A stretch of DNA of 64,000 nucleotides from Prorocentrum cordatum (lineage: Eukaryota; Sar; Dinophyceae; Prorocentrales; Prorocentraceae), in contig CAUYUJ010003018.1 in assembly GCA_963575745.1 (NCBI GenBank), forward strand, positions 1-64,000, written 5' to 3'. Position numbers and translations under genes: made by a program. Numbering within the stretch: position 1 is the stretch's first letter; the number at the start of each line of letters is the position of its first letter. Positions 1 through 9,064 of the stretch are shown piece by piece. The notes below the pieces were generated by a model. It worked only from the letters and a program-made list of their open reading frames with translations, did not search any database and was not told the DNA's origin.

Positions 1-299
1 CGGGCGCCAGCGAGTCAGCCCAGGATCGAGTCTGCCCCGCCCGAGACGGTCATCCGACCCGAGGACCTCAGATCTAGCGCGAGGGGGGCTCCAACGCCGG
101 CGCCGTTCCGCAGCGCTGCTCTTCCTACTCCAGTTGAACTCCTGCCCCGCGTTTCCGACTGAGCTGGACAACGCGTCGAGGAGCGGGGCCGCTGGCCGCA
201 ACCCAGAGGCTCCGACGAGATGGCAGTTGTTTCTCAGGCGGTCTCTGACGAGTAGCTGGTAAGTGCCCACGGCGAGTCGTTCGAGACCTGATCCCAGGA
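1..299 (+). other. Region upstream of the copia reverse transcriptase
   Basis: No intact gene. Frame 1 reads a Pro/Ala/Ser-rich peptide up to a TGA near base 160. That composition would suit the variable linker between integrase and reverse transcriptase of a copia polyprotein, but nothing in it is diagnostic. A GTAAGT at 256 resembles a splice donor, without other support. Treat this as probable continuation of the retroelement to its right. Confidence 0.3.
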
Positions 300-1546
300 G
301 CATGGCTGGAGTGGCGCCGCCGGGGGGTGCGCCAATGGCGCGGGTGATCTCGTGCATGTCAGCTCGGGAGATAGCGTCGGCCGCTGGAGCCTCCTGTCTT
401 CCAACGTTGGCGAGGTCAAGCTGAGCCGCGCGAAGCCCGAGGAGCGCGAGCAGTTCAAGGCTTTTGACGAGGCCGAGTGGGCAGTGCTGAATCGACCTGG
501 AGCACTGCGCGTGCTGTCGCTGGCCGAGCCCCAGCACGCGGCCAAGACCAAGCCCGACAGGGCCCCGTCGTCGAGGATGGCGCGCCGCTGGAAGGGCCAG
601 GGGGGCGCCTTTAGCGCCGAGAGAGCCAGGAGCCGCTGGCGCGCGCGCGGCCTCCATGACCCAGACACCGAGAAGCTGATCGCCTACCCGCCGTCTCCGC
701 AGCCGGAATCCGCGCCGATTTTTGCCGCGGCCTTACACTGCATTGCGACGTGGAGCAGGCCGCCGTGGACTGCAAGAGAGCGCCCAGCCAGTCTCGCCCA
801 CTGAAGCGCTCGGGCGACCCGATCTACGCGGCCCGTCGTGACGGTCTTGCAGGGGCCCATGTCCCTGAAGGCCGCGCAATCGAGCTCAAGGTGGCGGCGC
901 GCGGGCTGGGCGACGCGCCCTGGGGGTGGCGCGTCACTCCCGCGCCTTTCTTCTCGACCTGGGCTTCCGCGATCTGCTGCTCGAGCCTTGCTACTGGTCG
1001 AAGCGCGAGGAAGGGCAGTTGGTGGCTCAGGTGCTGATCGAGGTCGACGACCTGTTGCTCGACTCCCTCGGCAGTCACGAGAAGTGGTTGCATGGGAGTC
1101 TCCAGGGGCGCTTCGCCTTCGGCAAATGGGGCGGGAACGAGGTCGCGTTTGCATGCAGGCGAGCGCGCGAGGAGCGACCCCGCACCGCATCCGTATCTAT
1201 CAGGAGAAGTACTTCGAGGAGCTCAAGACAGCGCCGCTTGATCGCGGCCGCAGAACCCAGAGACAAATCCATTGTCACCGGCCGAGTTCTCGCTAATTCG
1301 CTTTCTGGTGTGAGCTGGATTGCCCTGGAGTCTCGGCGGGAGATTCTGGGCGCTGCCATTATGTTCGCGAGCAGTCTGAACCATGCTACGACCCAGGACG
1401 TTCTTCTACGCAAGGAGGTGTTGCAGCTCGCGCGAGACACGGCAGCGCAATGCTTCATGATCTGGAAGTGTGACCTGAGTTTGGTGGCGGCAATGACGGC
1501 CAGTGACGCTGTTGGCATTGGCACCGAGGGCCCGGTGTAGAATGCT

Positions 1547-1610
1547 CAGTTTGCGGGGATTGTAGGTTTTAAGCATGCCGCTGGCCAGCCAACTCGTGTA
1601 TCGATGCTCT
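1547..1610 (+). repeat. Left 64-bp direct repeat flanking element E copy 1
   Basis: Coding DNA of the copia RNase H region (peptide QFAGIVGFKHAAGQP). The same 64 bases recur at 1779-1842 with three differences. The two copies abut the E1 interval on either side, so they have the geometry of a target-site duplication but are far longer than usual. Each copy contains TTGTAG followed by GTTTTA, an AG|GT junction. Confidence 0.9.
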
Positions 1611-1778
1611 TCAGGAGGGGAAGAAACACACAGACACAATTAATTTGCGATTTCCCAGAAAATATGGGAAAATATGGGAAGTGGGGGGGGGAAGACAGAA
1701 ACCCAGAAAATATGGGAACAGATGGGGACTATTTTTATTTGTGTGTATTCATTTGTGTGTCCTGGGGCCCCTTCAGTT
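1611..1778 (+). mobile_element. Element E, copy 1
   Basis: One of four copies of a ~160-bp sequence in the first 3.5 kb. The core runs 1613-1773, from AGGAGGGG to GGGGCCCCTTC. It contains ACACACAGACACAATT near the left end, two AATATGGGAA-type segments around a G run, then ATTTGTGTGTATT and GTGTGTCCTGG near the right end. The ends are weakly complementary (GGGG..ACACACA against TGTGTGT..CCCC). It has no reading frame of its own and interrupts the copia RNase H sequence. A non-autonomous transposon or an intron-generating element are both possible. Confidence 0.75.
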
Positions 1779-1842
1779 CAGTTTGCTGGGATTGTAGGTT
1801 TTAAGCATGCCGCTGGCCAGCCAGCTCGTGTATCAATGCTCT
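1779..1842 (+). repeat. Right 64-bp direct repeat flanking element E copy 1
   Basis: Second copy of the 64-bp target sequence at 1547-1610. Copia coding sense continues from this copy (VSML, then further RNase H residues), so this copy is joined to the downstream coding region. Confidence 0.9.
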
Positions 1843-2004
1843 CTTGCCATGACGAAACGCGCCGCCAATGCCTCTCTCGCAGGCGAAGCCCCACTCCTGT
1901 GGCATGCCGTCGCAGAGGCGGAGCGGATGCAGTCGCATTGCTTCGCAGTGCCCGCTCTGGCGAGGGACCCTCCTCAGAGTGGCCCATGGGGCGCGGGTCT
2001 TCTC

Positions 2005-2162
2005 AGGAGAGGAAAAAACACAGACACAATTACTCCTCGATTCCTCAGAAAACATGGGAAAAGAGGGGAAGTGGGGGGGAAGACAGAAACCCAGGAAATA
2101 TGGGAAAATATGGGGATTATTTTTATTTGTGTGTATTTATTTGTGTGTCCTGGGGCCCCTTC
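2005..2162 (+). mobile_element. Element E, copy 2
   Basis: 158-bp copy from AGGAGAGG to GGCCCCTTC. It is flanked by a perfect 8-bp direct repeat, GTCTTCTC (1997-2004 and 2163-2170), consistent with a target duplication. It lies inside the copia RNase H region, before the segment that reads GAKSMFDARSKN. Confidence 0.8.
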
Positions 2163-2627
2163 GTCTTCTCGTTTCTGTGTTGAGGAGCTCTCGTGAGCTT
2201 CAGGGCCCTTGTTCCAGGTGTCCACGCTTTGGGCGCAAAATCGATGTTCGACGCGCGTTCCAAAAACTGCGCAGGCCGTGAGGAAGATCTCAGGGATTCC
2301 TTTTCTGCTCGCAGCTTGCGTGCCAGATGGTTGCCCCCATCTTTTTTGGATCCCACGGATGTGATGACCAAGGCTGATGTGGCCAAGGGTTCAGAGGCCC
2401 TTTCGCACCTGCTCAGGACGGGGATGATTTTGGCCTTGAGCGACGCCAAGGAGGAACTGCCTTGGCTTCCGCTGGTGCCAAGCAGCACCGGAGCAAGGTT
2501 GACAGTCGACGCTACCTGGCGGCCAGGGACATCCGGTTGCAGTCTGTCAGACAGCCAGATCGACAGTAATTCAGGGGAGTTGTTGGCACGCGTTCCTGCA
2601 ACCTCTCTCTGTCTGTCTGTGCTGTGA

Positions 2628-2964
2628 ATACTTGCACCCTTGCTTTCCACATTCACGCATGTGTATTTCTAAAAATGTGGCCGACTTGGCTAAAGCCTTC
2701 TTGATTGATCGTGAAAAGCTGCTAGCGCGGAGCTTGGCGATTGTCCGCCAGACCCCCGCGTGCCAACATCCTCCCCCGCCGCCCACGTGCCCCCCGCGCG
2801 CTGGCGCGGCGCCATGGGCCGCGGGGCCTTCCATTCTGGGCGCGCGGGCCCCGCGCGAGGCCTTGCAGTCGGAGCGCGCGGGCATCGCGCGAGGCCCTGC
2901 GGCTCGGCTGCCCCGTTCGAGGTGTTGCCTTCGGGGCGCGCGGGCCCCCAGTCGGGCCTTTCTC
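2628..2964. other. Post-copia spacer with GC-rich short repeats
   Basis: From ~2760 the sequence is a degenerate direct repeat around GCGCGCGGGCCCC and CGCGCGAGGCC, ending at element E copy 3. Open frames exist on both strands because the stretch is almost free of A and T. I see no credible gene and no recognisable LTR. Confidence 0.5.
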
Positions 2965-3123
2965 AGGAAGGGAAAAAACACACAGACACAATGAATCGTC
3001 GATTCCCCAGAAAATATGCGAAAATATGGGAAGTGGGGGGGAAGACAAAAACCCCGAAAATATGGGAACATATGGGGAATCTTTTTATTTGTGTGTATTT
3101 ATTTGTGTGTCCTGGGGCCCCTT
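2965..3123 (+). mobile_element. Element E, copy 3
   Basis: About 159 bp with the same landmarks as the other E copies (AGGAAGGG start, ACACACAGACACAATG, GTGTGTCCTGGGGCCCC end). No clear flanking direct repeat was found. A 29-bp relative of its left flank occurs ~85 bp beyond its right end (3208-3236), so the insertion site may have been rearranged. Confidence 0.75.
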
Positions 3124-3248
3124 TACTTTCCCTGCCAGGGCGGAGGAGGCACCCTGGGCCTCCCGGGCAGAGTCCGAGCAGAAGGGGTCGGAGTCCAGAG
3201 CGCGCGGGCCCCCATTTGGGCCCTTTCCCGGATGGGAGGAGGACGCGC

Positions 3249-3278
3249 TCTGGGCTTCCCAGGTGGAGTCCAGAGCAG
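3249..3278 (+). repeat. Left 30-bp direct repeat flanking element E copy 4
   Basis: Identical over 30 bases to 3438-3467 and contains CCCAGGTGGAG. It is part of the left arm of the FB fold-back repeat, so copy 4 inserted into an FB element. Confidence 0.9.
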
Positions 3279-3437
3279 GAGGGGAAAAAACACACAGACA
3301 CAATTCATCGTCGACTCCCAGGAAAATATGGGAAAATATGGGACGTGGGGGGGAAGACAAAAACCCAGAACATATGGGAAAATATGGGGAATCTTTTTAT
3401 TTGTGTGTATTTATTTGTGTGTCCTGGGGCCCCTTCA
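3279..3437 (+). mobile_element. Element E, copy 4
   Basis: 159-bp copy bounded by exact 30-bp direct repeats (3249-3278 and 3438-3467). It has the same internal order of motifs as copies 1-3 and the fewest ambiguities at its ends, so it best defines the unit: GAGGGGAAAAAACACAC at the left, GGGGCCCCTTCA at the right. Confidence 0.85.
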
Positions 3438-3620
3438 TCTGGGCTTCCCAGGTGGAGTCCAGAGCAGATGGGGTCGGAGGATCGCGCCGCACCGCTACTG
3501 CATCGCCGACGGCGCCGATGCAGCGCCGACGTCGCCGATACATCGCCGATGCGTCGGCGATGCGTTGGCGATGCGGCGCGATCCTCCGACCCCATCTACC
3601 CGGACCCGAATCAGGAGGCG
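3438..3620. mobile_element. Fold-back element FB, copy 1
   Basis: Long inverted repeat. The left arm carries GATGGGGTCGGAGGATCGCG (3468 on) and the right arm its complement, ending in CCTCCGACCCCATCTACC near 3600. The centre is built of ATCGCCGATGC units in both orientations. Relatives occur at 11057-11230 and 28734-28945. No coding capacity. Probably a non-autonomous fold-back transposon. Confidence 0.7.
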
Positions 3621-4076
3621 TCTATCACCGCAAAGAGGACACATTGCTTCCCTGTTCGATTCCATTCCCACTGCGTTCGCCAAAGAGGGCTTCGTTTGTC
3701 GGGTTGTTCATTGCGAGGTTGGTTCTCCTTCGTTTGCGCGCCCCCTGACATCTGGTACCCCGATTTGGTCGAAACGCGAGCCCCCGACCCTTCGACCCCT
3801 TCCACGAGACCTGCCTCTCATCCCGAACCGCTTCTGGAGGGCCCCGAGGCCCAACGAGGGGCCCCGAGGGGCCGAAAACGACGAAGCACCTCTGCCTTGA
3901 CTTGTGTCGAGACGCCATGTGTCTGGTCGGGCTATACGCGCCGCGAAGCCTCGCCTCGCCGCGCGCGCCCAGCGCCGGCGCCTGTGGTGCCGAGAGCGGG
4001 CCCCCGGCGGGCGCGGCGCGCGGGGCCCCGGGCTCGCGGGGCGCTGCCGCGGGGCCTGCGGCGGCGGGGCGGCGCC
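3621..4076. other. Unique GC-rich spacer
   Basis: From ~3950 the sequence is extremely GC-rich with open frames in most phases. No motif, tandem repeat or known family was seen. The right end borders an ATG in a good initiation context at 4077. Confidence 0.3.
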
Positions 4077-4181
4077 ATGGCGGCAGCGCAGGTCGCCCAT
4101 GGCCACGGCCTCTCCGTCGCCCCGGCCGCGGGCGGCGACGCTCCGGACGCGGGCGGGGCCCCCGCGGTTCCTCATGTTTAG
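4077..4181 (+). CDS. Possible first exon or short reading frame, unknown product
   Basis: An ATG in the context GGCGCCATGG opens a 34-codon frame beginning MAAAQVAHGHGLSVAP and ending in TAG at 4179. Composition is Ala/Gly/Pro-rich with almost pure G or C third positions. A GT at 4167 could be a splice donor. Opposite-strand frames are equally open, so this is weak. No family recognised. Confidence 0.2.
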   Translation: MAAAQVAHGHGLSVAPAAGGDAPDAGGAPAVPHV

Positions 4182-4439
4182 GGGCGGCTGGAGAGCCGAG
4201 GCGGCCCAGCGCTGGTGCCGGCCAGCGAGAATGGGGGAGCGTTGGGTTCGAGGCGCTGTGCGCCGGAAGGTCGCCGTTTGTTTCGTTGTTGGTCTCAGGG
4301 GGCCGCTTTCGGGCTGTGGGACCGTCGAAAACGGATCAGGGGTGGAGGGACTCGGGGAGGGGCAACTTTTGCGGATTTGCCAGTGTCCCCCCTCTTCGAC
4401 AGATCTGCTCGGGGCCCATCTTGCCAAGACCCCCTGGAG

Positions 4440-4680
4440 TGGCTCGCTTTAGCGAACACACATATGCGTGCACATACGGGAACCACAATGTATAATTTTG
4501 TACTCGCGCCGTCATCCGCAAACACTCGCGTGTACTCACATGCAACGTGTGTATACACACGCACACACAAACACACGCACGCGCATATGTATACATATGC
4601 GTTCGTAACGTGTTTTTGTGTGAATATGTACACGCATTGATTCACGTACGCACGTGGTTTTACAACCGCGAGGTTCCCCC
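4440..4680. repeat. CA/TG-rich low-complexity patch
   Basis: Alternating purine-pyrimidine DNA rich in CACACA, CGCACG and ATATGTATACATATG, a likely decayed microsatellite. No gene signal. From 4690 to 5150 the sequence is unique, with no feature I can support. Confidence 0.6.
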
Positions 4681-5150
4681 CTCGCATGCCTTTAAACTTC
4701 TAAAGCGTTGAATTTCCACCCGCATGACTGCCACACATTTAGCCTGAGACGGAATATGCTTGAAGGCGTCTTGAAACAAAGGCGTTCGATTTGGATTGCT
4801 GTCCACGTTTTGGGCTCTGGGCAGAAGGCAACCTGCGGGCGATAGGACTGAGGTCTTCACAATAGTGTAACGACGATGGGCGACACCACACAGTGCAAAG
4901 CAAGTTTGTGAACATTGTGCGATCTCACGTTTCAGAGAAGCGTGCCAGCAGGTCTTCAACTAATTTCTTCATTCGCCTTCGGAAAGGCCAGACACGCTCC
5001 CTGTTCAGCGGGAGCGGAAACTTGAAGGATCGGCCGATACTTGGACGGCATCTCGTTATCAATTGTGCGGCCTCTGTTGAACCACGGCCTCTCCGTACCG
5101 CTGTTGTTGCCGATTATGCATGCAAGAACAGCTCGGTTGTACACTCTACA

Positions 5151-5300
5151 CGATGCTTAAGAAAACCCAAGTTTTCGGCCAGAGTCTCGATTATTCTTAA
5201 TGTTTCAATGTGAATCCTAAGATTTGAATAGACATTCTGGGTTTTTAGTCAATTTCTGAGACTATGAATTTCTTAACCCATGATTTCTTAAGCATTTCGC
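5151..5300. mobile_element. MITE-like element N, copy 1
   Basis: About 150 bp that recurs at 19810-19961. The terminal inverted repeats pair CGATGCTTAAGAAA at the left with TTTCTTAAGCATTTCG at the right. The interior is AT-richer than its surroundings and carries ATTTCTTAACCCATGATTTC. No target duplication was evident. Confidence 0.65.
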
Positions 5301-5429
5301 AGGGTGTAGGTGAGTCCTGGCTCCCAAAAGTGTTGTCGGGACCGGGAGAACACAGGGTTCCAGTATCGATTCCAAGATGGACCCAACACATCTTCAATTT
5401 GATTTACGATATCTCATTGTAGGGCACCT

Positions 5430-5880
5430 GCACGGAGGCTCGTTGGGGCATTTCTTGTACCTTGTTGGGGGCATCTTGGGGCTGCCTTGGCGCCCTGTTG
5501 GATAGTCACTGCGGGCCATCTTGAGCCGTCTTGGGGTGCTATCGGGCCGTCGAAGGGCTGACGAGGCCGTTTTGGGAGTCCCTTGGGGCGGGCCCTCTCG
5601 GGCCGCATTGGGGCTCTTTCGCTTCTTTTGGAGGCCTCGGGGGCCTGTGAGGGCGCCCGGGGGACGTCTTGGGACCCTCTTGGGGTCGTATATGGAGACG
5701 TCTTGGGGCCGTCCTGTGACTTGTGGGGCTGTCTTGGGGTGCTGGTATCGGGCCGTCGAAGGCCTGAGGAGGTCGTTTTGGGAGTCGGGCTGCTTTGGTG
5801 CTCTTTCGGGCCGTTTGGAAGCCTTTGAGGGCGTCTGGGGGGACGTTTTGGGATCCTCTTGGGGTCGTATCCGTAAGGGC
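5430..5880. repeat. CTTGG minisatellite array 1
   Basis: Degenerate tandem repeat in which CTTGG recurs every ~9-12 bp, typically GGCCGTCTTGGG and GGCATCTTGGG. It gives long open frames on both strands (Gly/Leu/Trp-rich on plus, Pro/Lys/Arg-rich on minus) that are artefacts of the repeat. Confidence 0.8.
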
Positions 5881-6030
5881 TTCACCCCGTGCCGCCGGCC
5901 CCCTCTCTAGTTATCATAATGGCATATATCAGAGTCGCGGCGGTGCGTCTCGGCGCTGCCTTGGCGCATCTGGGAATAACATGCGATAGCGGATAGGAAT
6001 CATCAGCGCATATTGAGACGTTGGCGTTAT

Positions 6031-6155
6031 CGAAGACGCCTACGGCGAATCACCGCCGCCCCATGCCTTTTGGCCGAGCGTTGTGACAGGAGCTCTACCA
6101 AGCTACCGAACCATGTGTTCCCCCAGCCGTTTTGGAAACCTTTCAGGGAACACTG
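6031..6155 (+). repeat. Dispersed repeat D, copy 1
   Basis: Starts CGAAGACGCCTACGGCG, continues ATCACCGCCGCCCC, and ends in a hairpin whose arms resemble TGTTCCCC and GGGAACA. Relatives lie at 6975-7113 and 14548-14687. The translated start gives RRLRRITAAPCL in each GC-rich copy, a repeat artefact rather than a protein. Confidence 0.75.
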
Positions 6156-6195
6156 GGGGGAGGATCGCGGGGAAGACCAGGAGGAGAAGAAAAAA

Positions 6196-6840
6196 GGACG
6201 GGCATCTTGGGAGCCTCTGGGGGCACTCTTGGGACCTCCTAGGAGTTTCCTGGGAGCCTGAGGCATCCTTGGGCCTCATTGGGCTGCTTGGGGGCCGTTG
6301 GGAGCTTCTTTGGCCGTCTTAGGGCGTTCCTGACCCACCTGACGCAGTCGGAAGCTGTCTTGGGGGCATCTCTGAACCGACTTGGTGACCGTTGGCGTCT
6401 CGGAGGCCTCTTGGGCCGTCTTGGGCCCTCTTTGGGCCATCTTGGGGGCCTCTTGGATCGTCCTGGGGACATCTTGGAGGCTTCTTGGACACTCTTAGGG
6501 CGATCTTGATGAGCTCTTGGGCCGTCTTGGGCCGTCGGAATGCCGAAAAGGAGCAAAAGCCAAACTCCTTCAAAAAACCATAGGAACAACAATAAGTTTG
6601 ACCTCTTCAGGACGCCCTTGAGGAAATCTTCGAGGCGTTTTGGGCCGTCTTAGAGGCCTCTGGGAGGCCTCTTGCGCCGTCTTGGGCCGTCTTAGGTGTT
6701 TATTGTGCGAACTTGGAGGCATCTTGGACTCTCTTGTGCCGTCTTCGAGGCCATCCTGGACCTTCTTGGACGAACTTGGAGGCCATCTTGGGCCAGCTTG
6801 AGCATCTTGGAGGCTATCTTGGAGCCGTCTGGAGCCGAAC
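6196..6840. repeat. CTTGG minisatellite array 2 with internal linker
   Basis: Same ~11-bp unit as array 1. At ~6533-6592 it is broken by an AT-richer linker that reads GGAATGCCGAAAAGGAG then CTTCAAAAAACC. Similar linkers interrupt the arrays near 15862-15925 and 16553-16602. Confidence 0.8.
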
Positions 6841-6974
6841 AACCCTTTGCACCACCTGGTACGCATCTCTGGCGGGACGGGCCGAAAGGGCCCGTTGGAA
6901 AAGAACCAACACCAAAAGCGAAAGGGTCTAACACGCCAGGCACCCTTGTGATGAATCAACAGGGGGCGGCGGAT

Positions 6975-7113
6975 CGAAGACGCCTACGGCGAATCACCGC
7001 CGCCCCCTGCCTTTTTGGAAGCGACTGCGTGGCCGAAAGCTGAGTTTGAGCTTGGCCAAGCTATCGGGCCACGCGTTCCCCGAGTGGGTTTCGAAAGCCT
7101 TCGGGGAACAGGG
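6975..7113 (+). repeat. Dispersed repeat D, copy 2
   Basis: Matches copy 1 at its start (CGAAGACGCCTACGGCG) and ends with GCGTTCCCCGAG..TTCGGGGAACA, a hairpin. Together with flanking bases 6961-7009 its first part can also fold: AGGGGGCGGCGG against CCGCCGCCCCCT. Confidence 0.75.
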
Positions 7114-7139
7114 AGTCAGGCGAGCTATCGGACCAGGTG

Positions 7140-7905
7140 GTTTCTGAGCTTTCGGGCCTCCTGGAGGACGTCTTGGAGGGGTCTTGGGCCGTCTCGGAGG
7201 CCTCTTGCGGGCCTTTGGGGCAGTATTTTTAAGGCCATCTTGAGGCCATCTGGGGCCGTCTTGGGTGCATCTTGGGGCCATCTTCGCTGTCTTGGAGGCA
7301 TCTTGGAGGCCATCTTGGCCGTCTTGGTGACCTCTTGGGCCGTCTTGGGGCTTTGGGGCCCTCTTGGGGGCCTCTTGGGCTGGCAGAGCTTCAAGTAGCG
7401 TCGCCTCTCGAGAGTACCCAAAATTGCCTCTTGGGCCCCTCTTGGAGCGCTCTCGGGGTGCTCTTGGCCGCTCTTGGGGCCGTTTTGGGGCCTTCTTGGG
7501 CCTCTCTTGGAGCCCTCTTGAGCCATCTTGGAGCCATCTTGAGGCCCCGGAAGGCCATCGAAAGCAAAAAGGCGAGAAGGCTAGATTCATCGATGTTCGC
7601 TACATGTTTGAAGGATTTGGGCACCTCAAGCATCCTGGGGGGCCTCCGTGGCCATTCTGAGCAGTCTTGGAGCGGTCTTGGGGCCTCATCTTGGGAGCCA
7701 TCTGGAGCTAGCTTGGGCTAATTATGTTGAGACATCTTGGAGGTTATCTTGGGCTCTCTGAGGCCCCTCGGGGGCCGCTCGGGGGCCTATTGGGGGCCTC
7801 TCGGGTGCCTTTTGGAGGCCTCCTGGGGCTTCTTGGGGCGCTCTTTGGGCTCTCTTGGGAGCCTCCTGGGGGCCCTGGAGGGCCTCTTGGGGCCATCTTG
7901 GAGGC
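7140..7905. repeat. CTTGG minisatellite array 3
   Basis: Two blocks (7140-7555 and 7630-7905) of the CTTGG unit separated by ~75 bp of non-repetitive DNA around 7560-7625. Confidence 0.8.
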
Positions 7906-8453
7906 GGTCAGTCGAAAGAGTGGGGGTACTAGATTTGCGTTCCCCCCTTGGGGGCCACGATCCTCGTGAGGGGTGGCAGAAAATGGCCCTCCCAATGGCA
8001 GAAAAAAGAAGCCTCCGACACATCGCGACCCCCTCCCATAAAACATCAGGGAAGGGGGGGAGGGCTTCCCTCCCCGAAGGGAAGAGGGGTTGCGGAAGAG
8101 GAAAGAGACCTTCGTTAGACCACCTGTCGCCCAAAGGGCTGGTGGGATTCCGGCCCCCTCCCCGCGAGCAGCGTCTCGTCCCAGATCTTTTTTGATCATG
8201 CCCCAGAGCACGGAACGGGCCCGAGGAGGTCGAAGCGGAGGAAAAGTCGGGAGCCTTGAGACGGGGGTCAATGCAAGCGGGGGTCAGTCAGTGCGCCCGG
8301 GTAACGCAGGGGTGCATCGACCCGGGCTTAGCGCGCAGGATTTTGCAGGATATGTTGTAGGATCTCTTGTAGGAGCCCGACTGACCTGGAGTTGTATTGA
8401 CCCGGGCCAGCAGATCCCCGACTCGCATCCTGGTCGGGGGTTGCTAAAGTAAA
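7906..8453. other. Unique spacer
   Basis: No gene supported. GACCCGGGC occurs twice (near 8318 and 8399) in an otherwise unremarkable stretch with G-rich runs around 8050. Confidence 0.4.
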
Positions 8454-8528
8454 GGTGCCCCTGGCTCAAGGTGCCCCCATGGGGGCCTCTTTGGAACTCC
8501 TGGGGGCACCTTTTGGGCCAGGGGCACC
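8454..8528. repeat. Strong inverted repeat
   Basis: Left arm 8454-8478 (GGTGCCCCTGG to GGTGCCCCC) pairs with right arm 8502-8528 (GGGGGCACC to CCAGGGGCACC) with only small bulges. The stem continues into a CCCCCATGGGGG palindrome at 8474-8485. It could extrude as a cruciform or fold as RNA. No tail or motif assigns a function. Confidence 0.85.
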
Positions 8529-8644
8529 CGACCTGGCGGCGCGTCTTTGCCCCCTGGCGGCGCTTCCTGCGCGGCGGCGCACATTCTGCGCCGCCCCTGG
8601 CGAGGAGAGCGGGTGACTCACTCGGCCCTGGCCCCCGAGACCAT

Positions 8645-8805
8645 CTTTTTTGTTCTTTTTCTCTTTTTCTCTTTTTTTTTTTTTTTTTTCTTTTTTTCTT
8701 TTTTTCACTTTCTTTTTTCTTTTTGTTTTTTTTTTTTTTTTTTTTTTGTCTATTTTTCTGTTTTTTTTTTTCTTTTCTTTTATTTTTGTGTTTTTCTTCG
8801 TCCTG
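8645..8805 (+). repeat. T-rich tract 1
   Basis: Runs of T on the plus strand interrupted by single C or G. First of seven such tracts, all T-rich on the same strand. The long Phe-rich frames here are artefacts. Confidence 0.85.
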
Positions 8806-9064
8806 AGTCGCTTTGTTCACCGACGGCTTCGAGGCCCGTGGACGGCCCTGGGCCTGGAGGGCACCCAAAAACTACCAGAGGGAAGCATCATTATCCCTAT
8901 CCCTACGTTTGGCATCACCTTACCTTGGTGCCGATCTCAAGGATTCTAACAGTTTCTGAAGCCATATCCCTAAGATCGTCATCGCATGTGGCTTGCCGAT
9001 CGTATGGATAGGAAGAATTTCGAGTTTGGTTAAACACGGCGACAGGTTTCCAGGGTCTGTTTCT

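Larger units (their letters stand above)
300..2627 (+). pseudogene. Decayed Ty1/copia-type Pol (reverse transcriptase and RNase H)
   Basis: Remnant of a retrotransposon polyprotein that would copy element RNA into DNA. The pieces lie in different frames, so it is dead. Frame 1 from ~346 reads GDLVHV, GRWSLLSSN and PEEREQFKAFDEAEW. Frame 3 (~738-929) reads GDPIYAARRDGL and GLGDAPWGW (903-929). Frame 2 from 926 reads LGFRDLLLEPCYW, the catalytic IEVDD box (1037-1051) and FGKW. A short frame 1 piece near 1195 reads RIYQEKYFEELK, and frame 2 resumes to a TAG at 1538. After the first E insertion the RNase H part reads QFAGIVGFKHAAGQP, then LAGEAPLLWHAVAEAE in another frame. After the second insertion, 2193-2480 reads FLDPTDVMTKAD (2343-2378) and LLRTGM. 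Domain order and motifs match copia elements known from dinoflagellates. Integrase would lie left of the window. No LTR could be delimited. Confidence 0.85.

Noticed and set aside
3600-3670. Possible tRNA around GTTCGATTCC
   Set aside because: No acceptor or anticodon stem can be drawn.
2741-4181. 335- and 473-codon plus frames
   Set aside because: They read through two copies of element E and a fold-back repeat. Only the last 35 codons have any independent support.
5521-7721. Gly/Leu/Trp-rich and Lys/Pro/Arg-rich frames
   Set aside because: Both strands of the CTTGG minisatellite give such peptides in every array.
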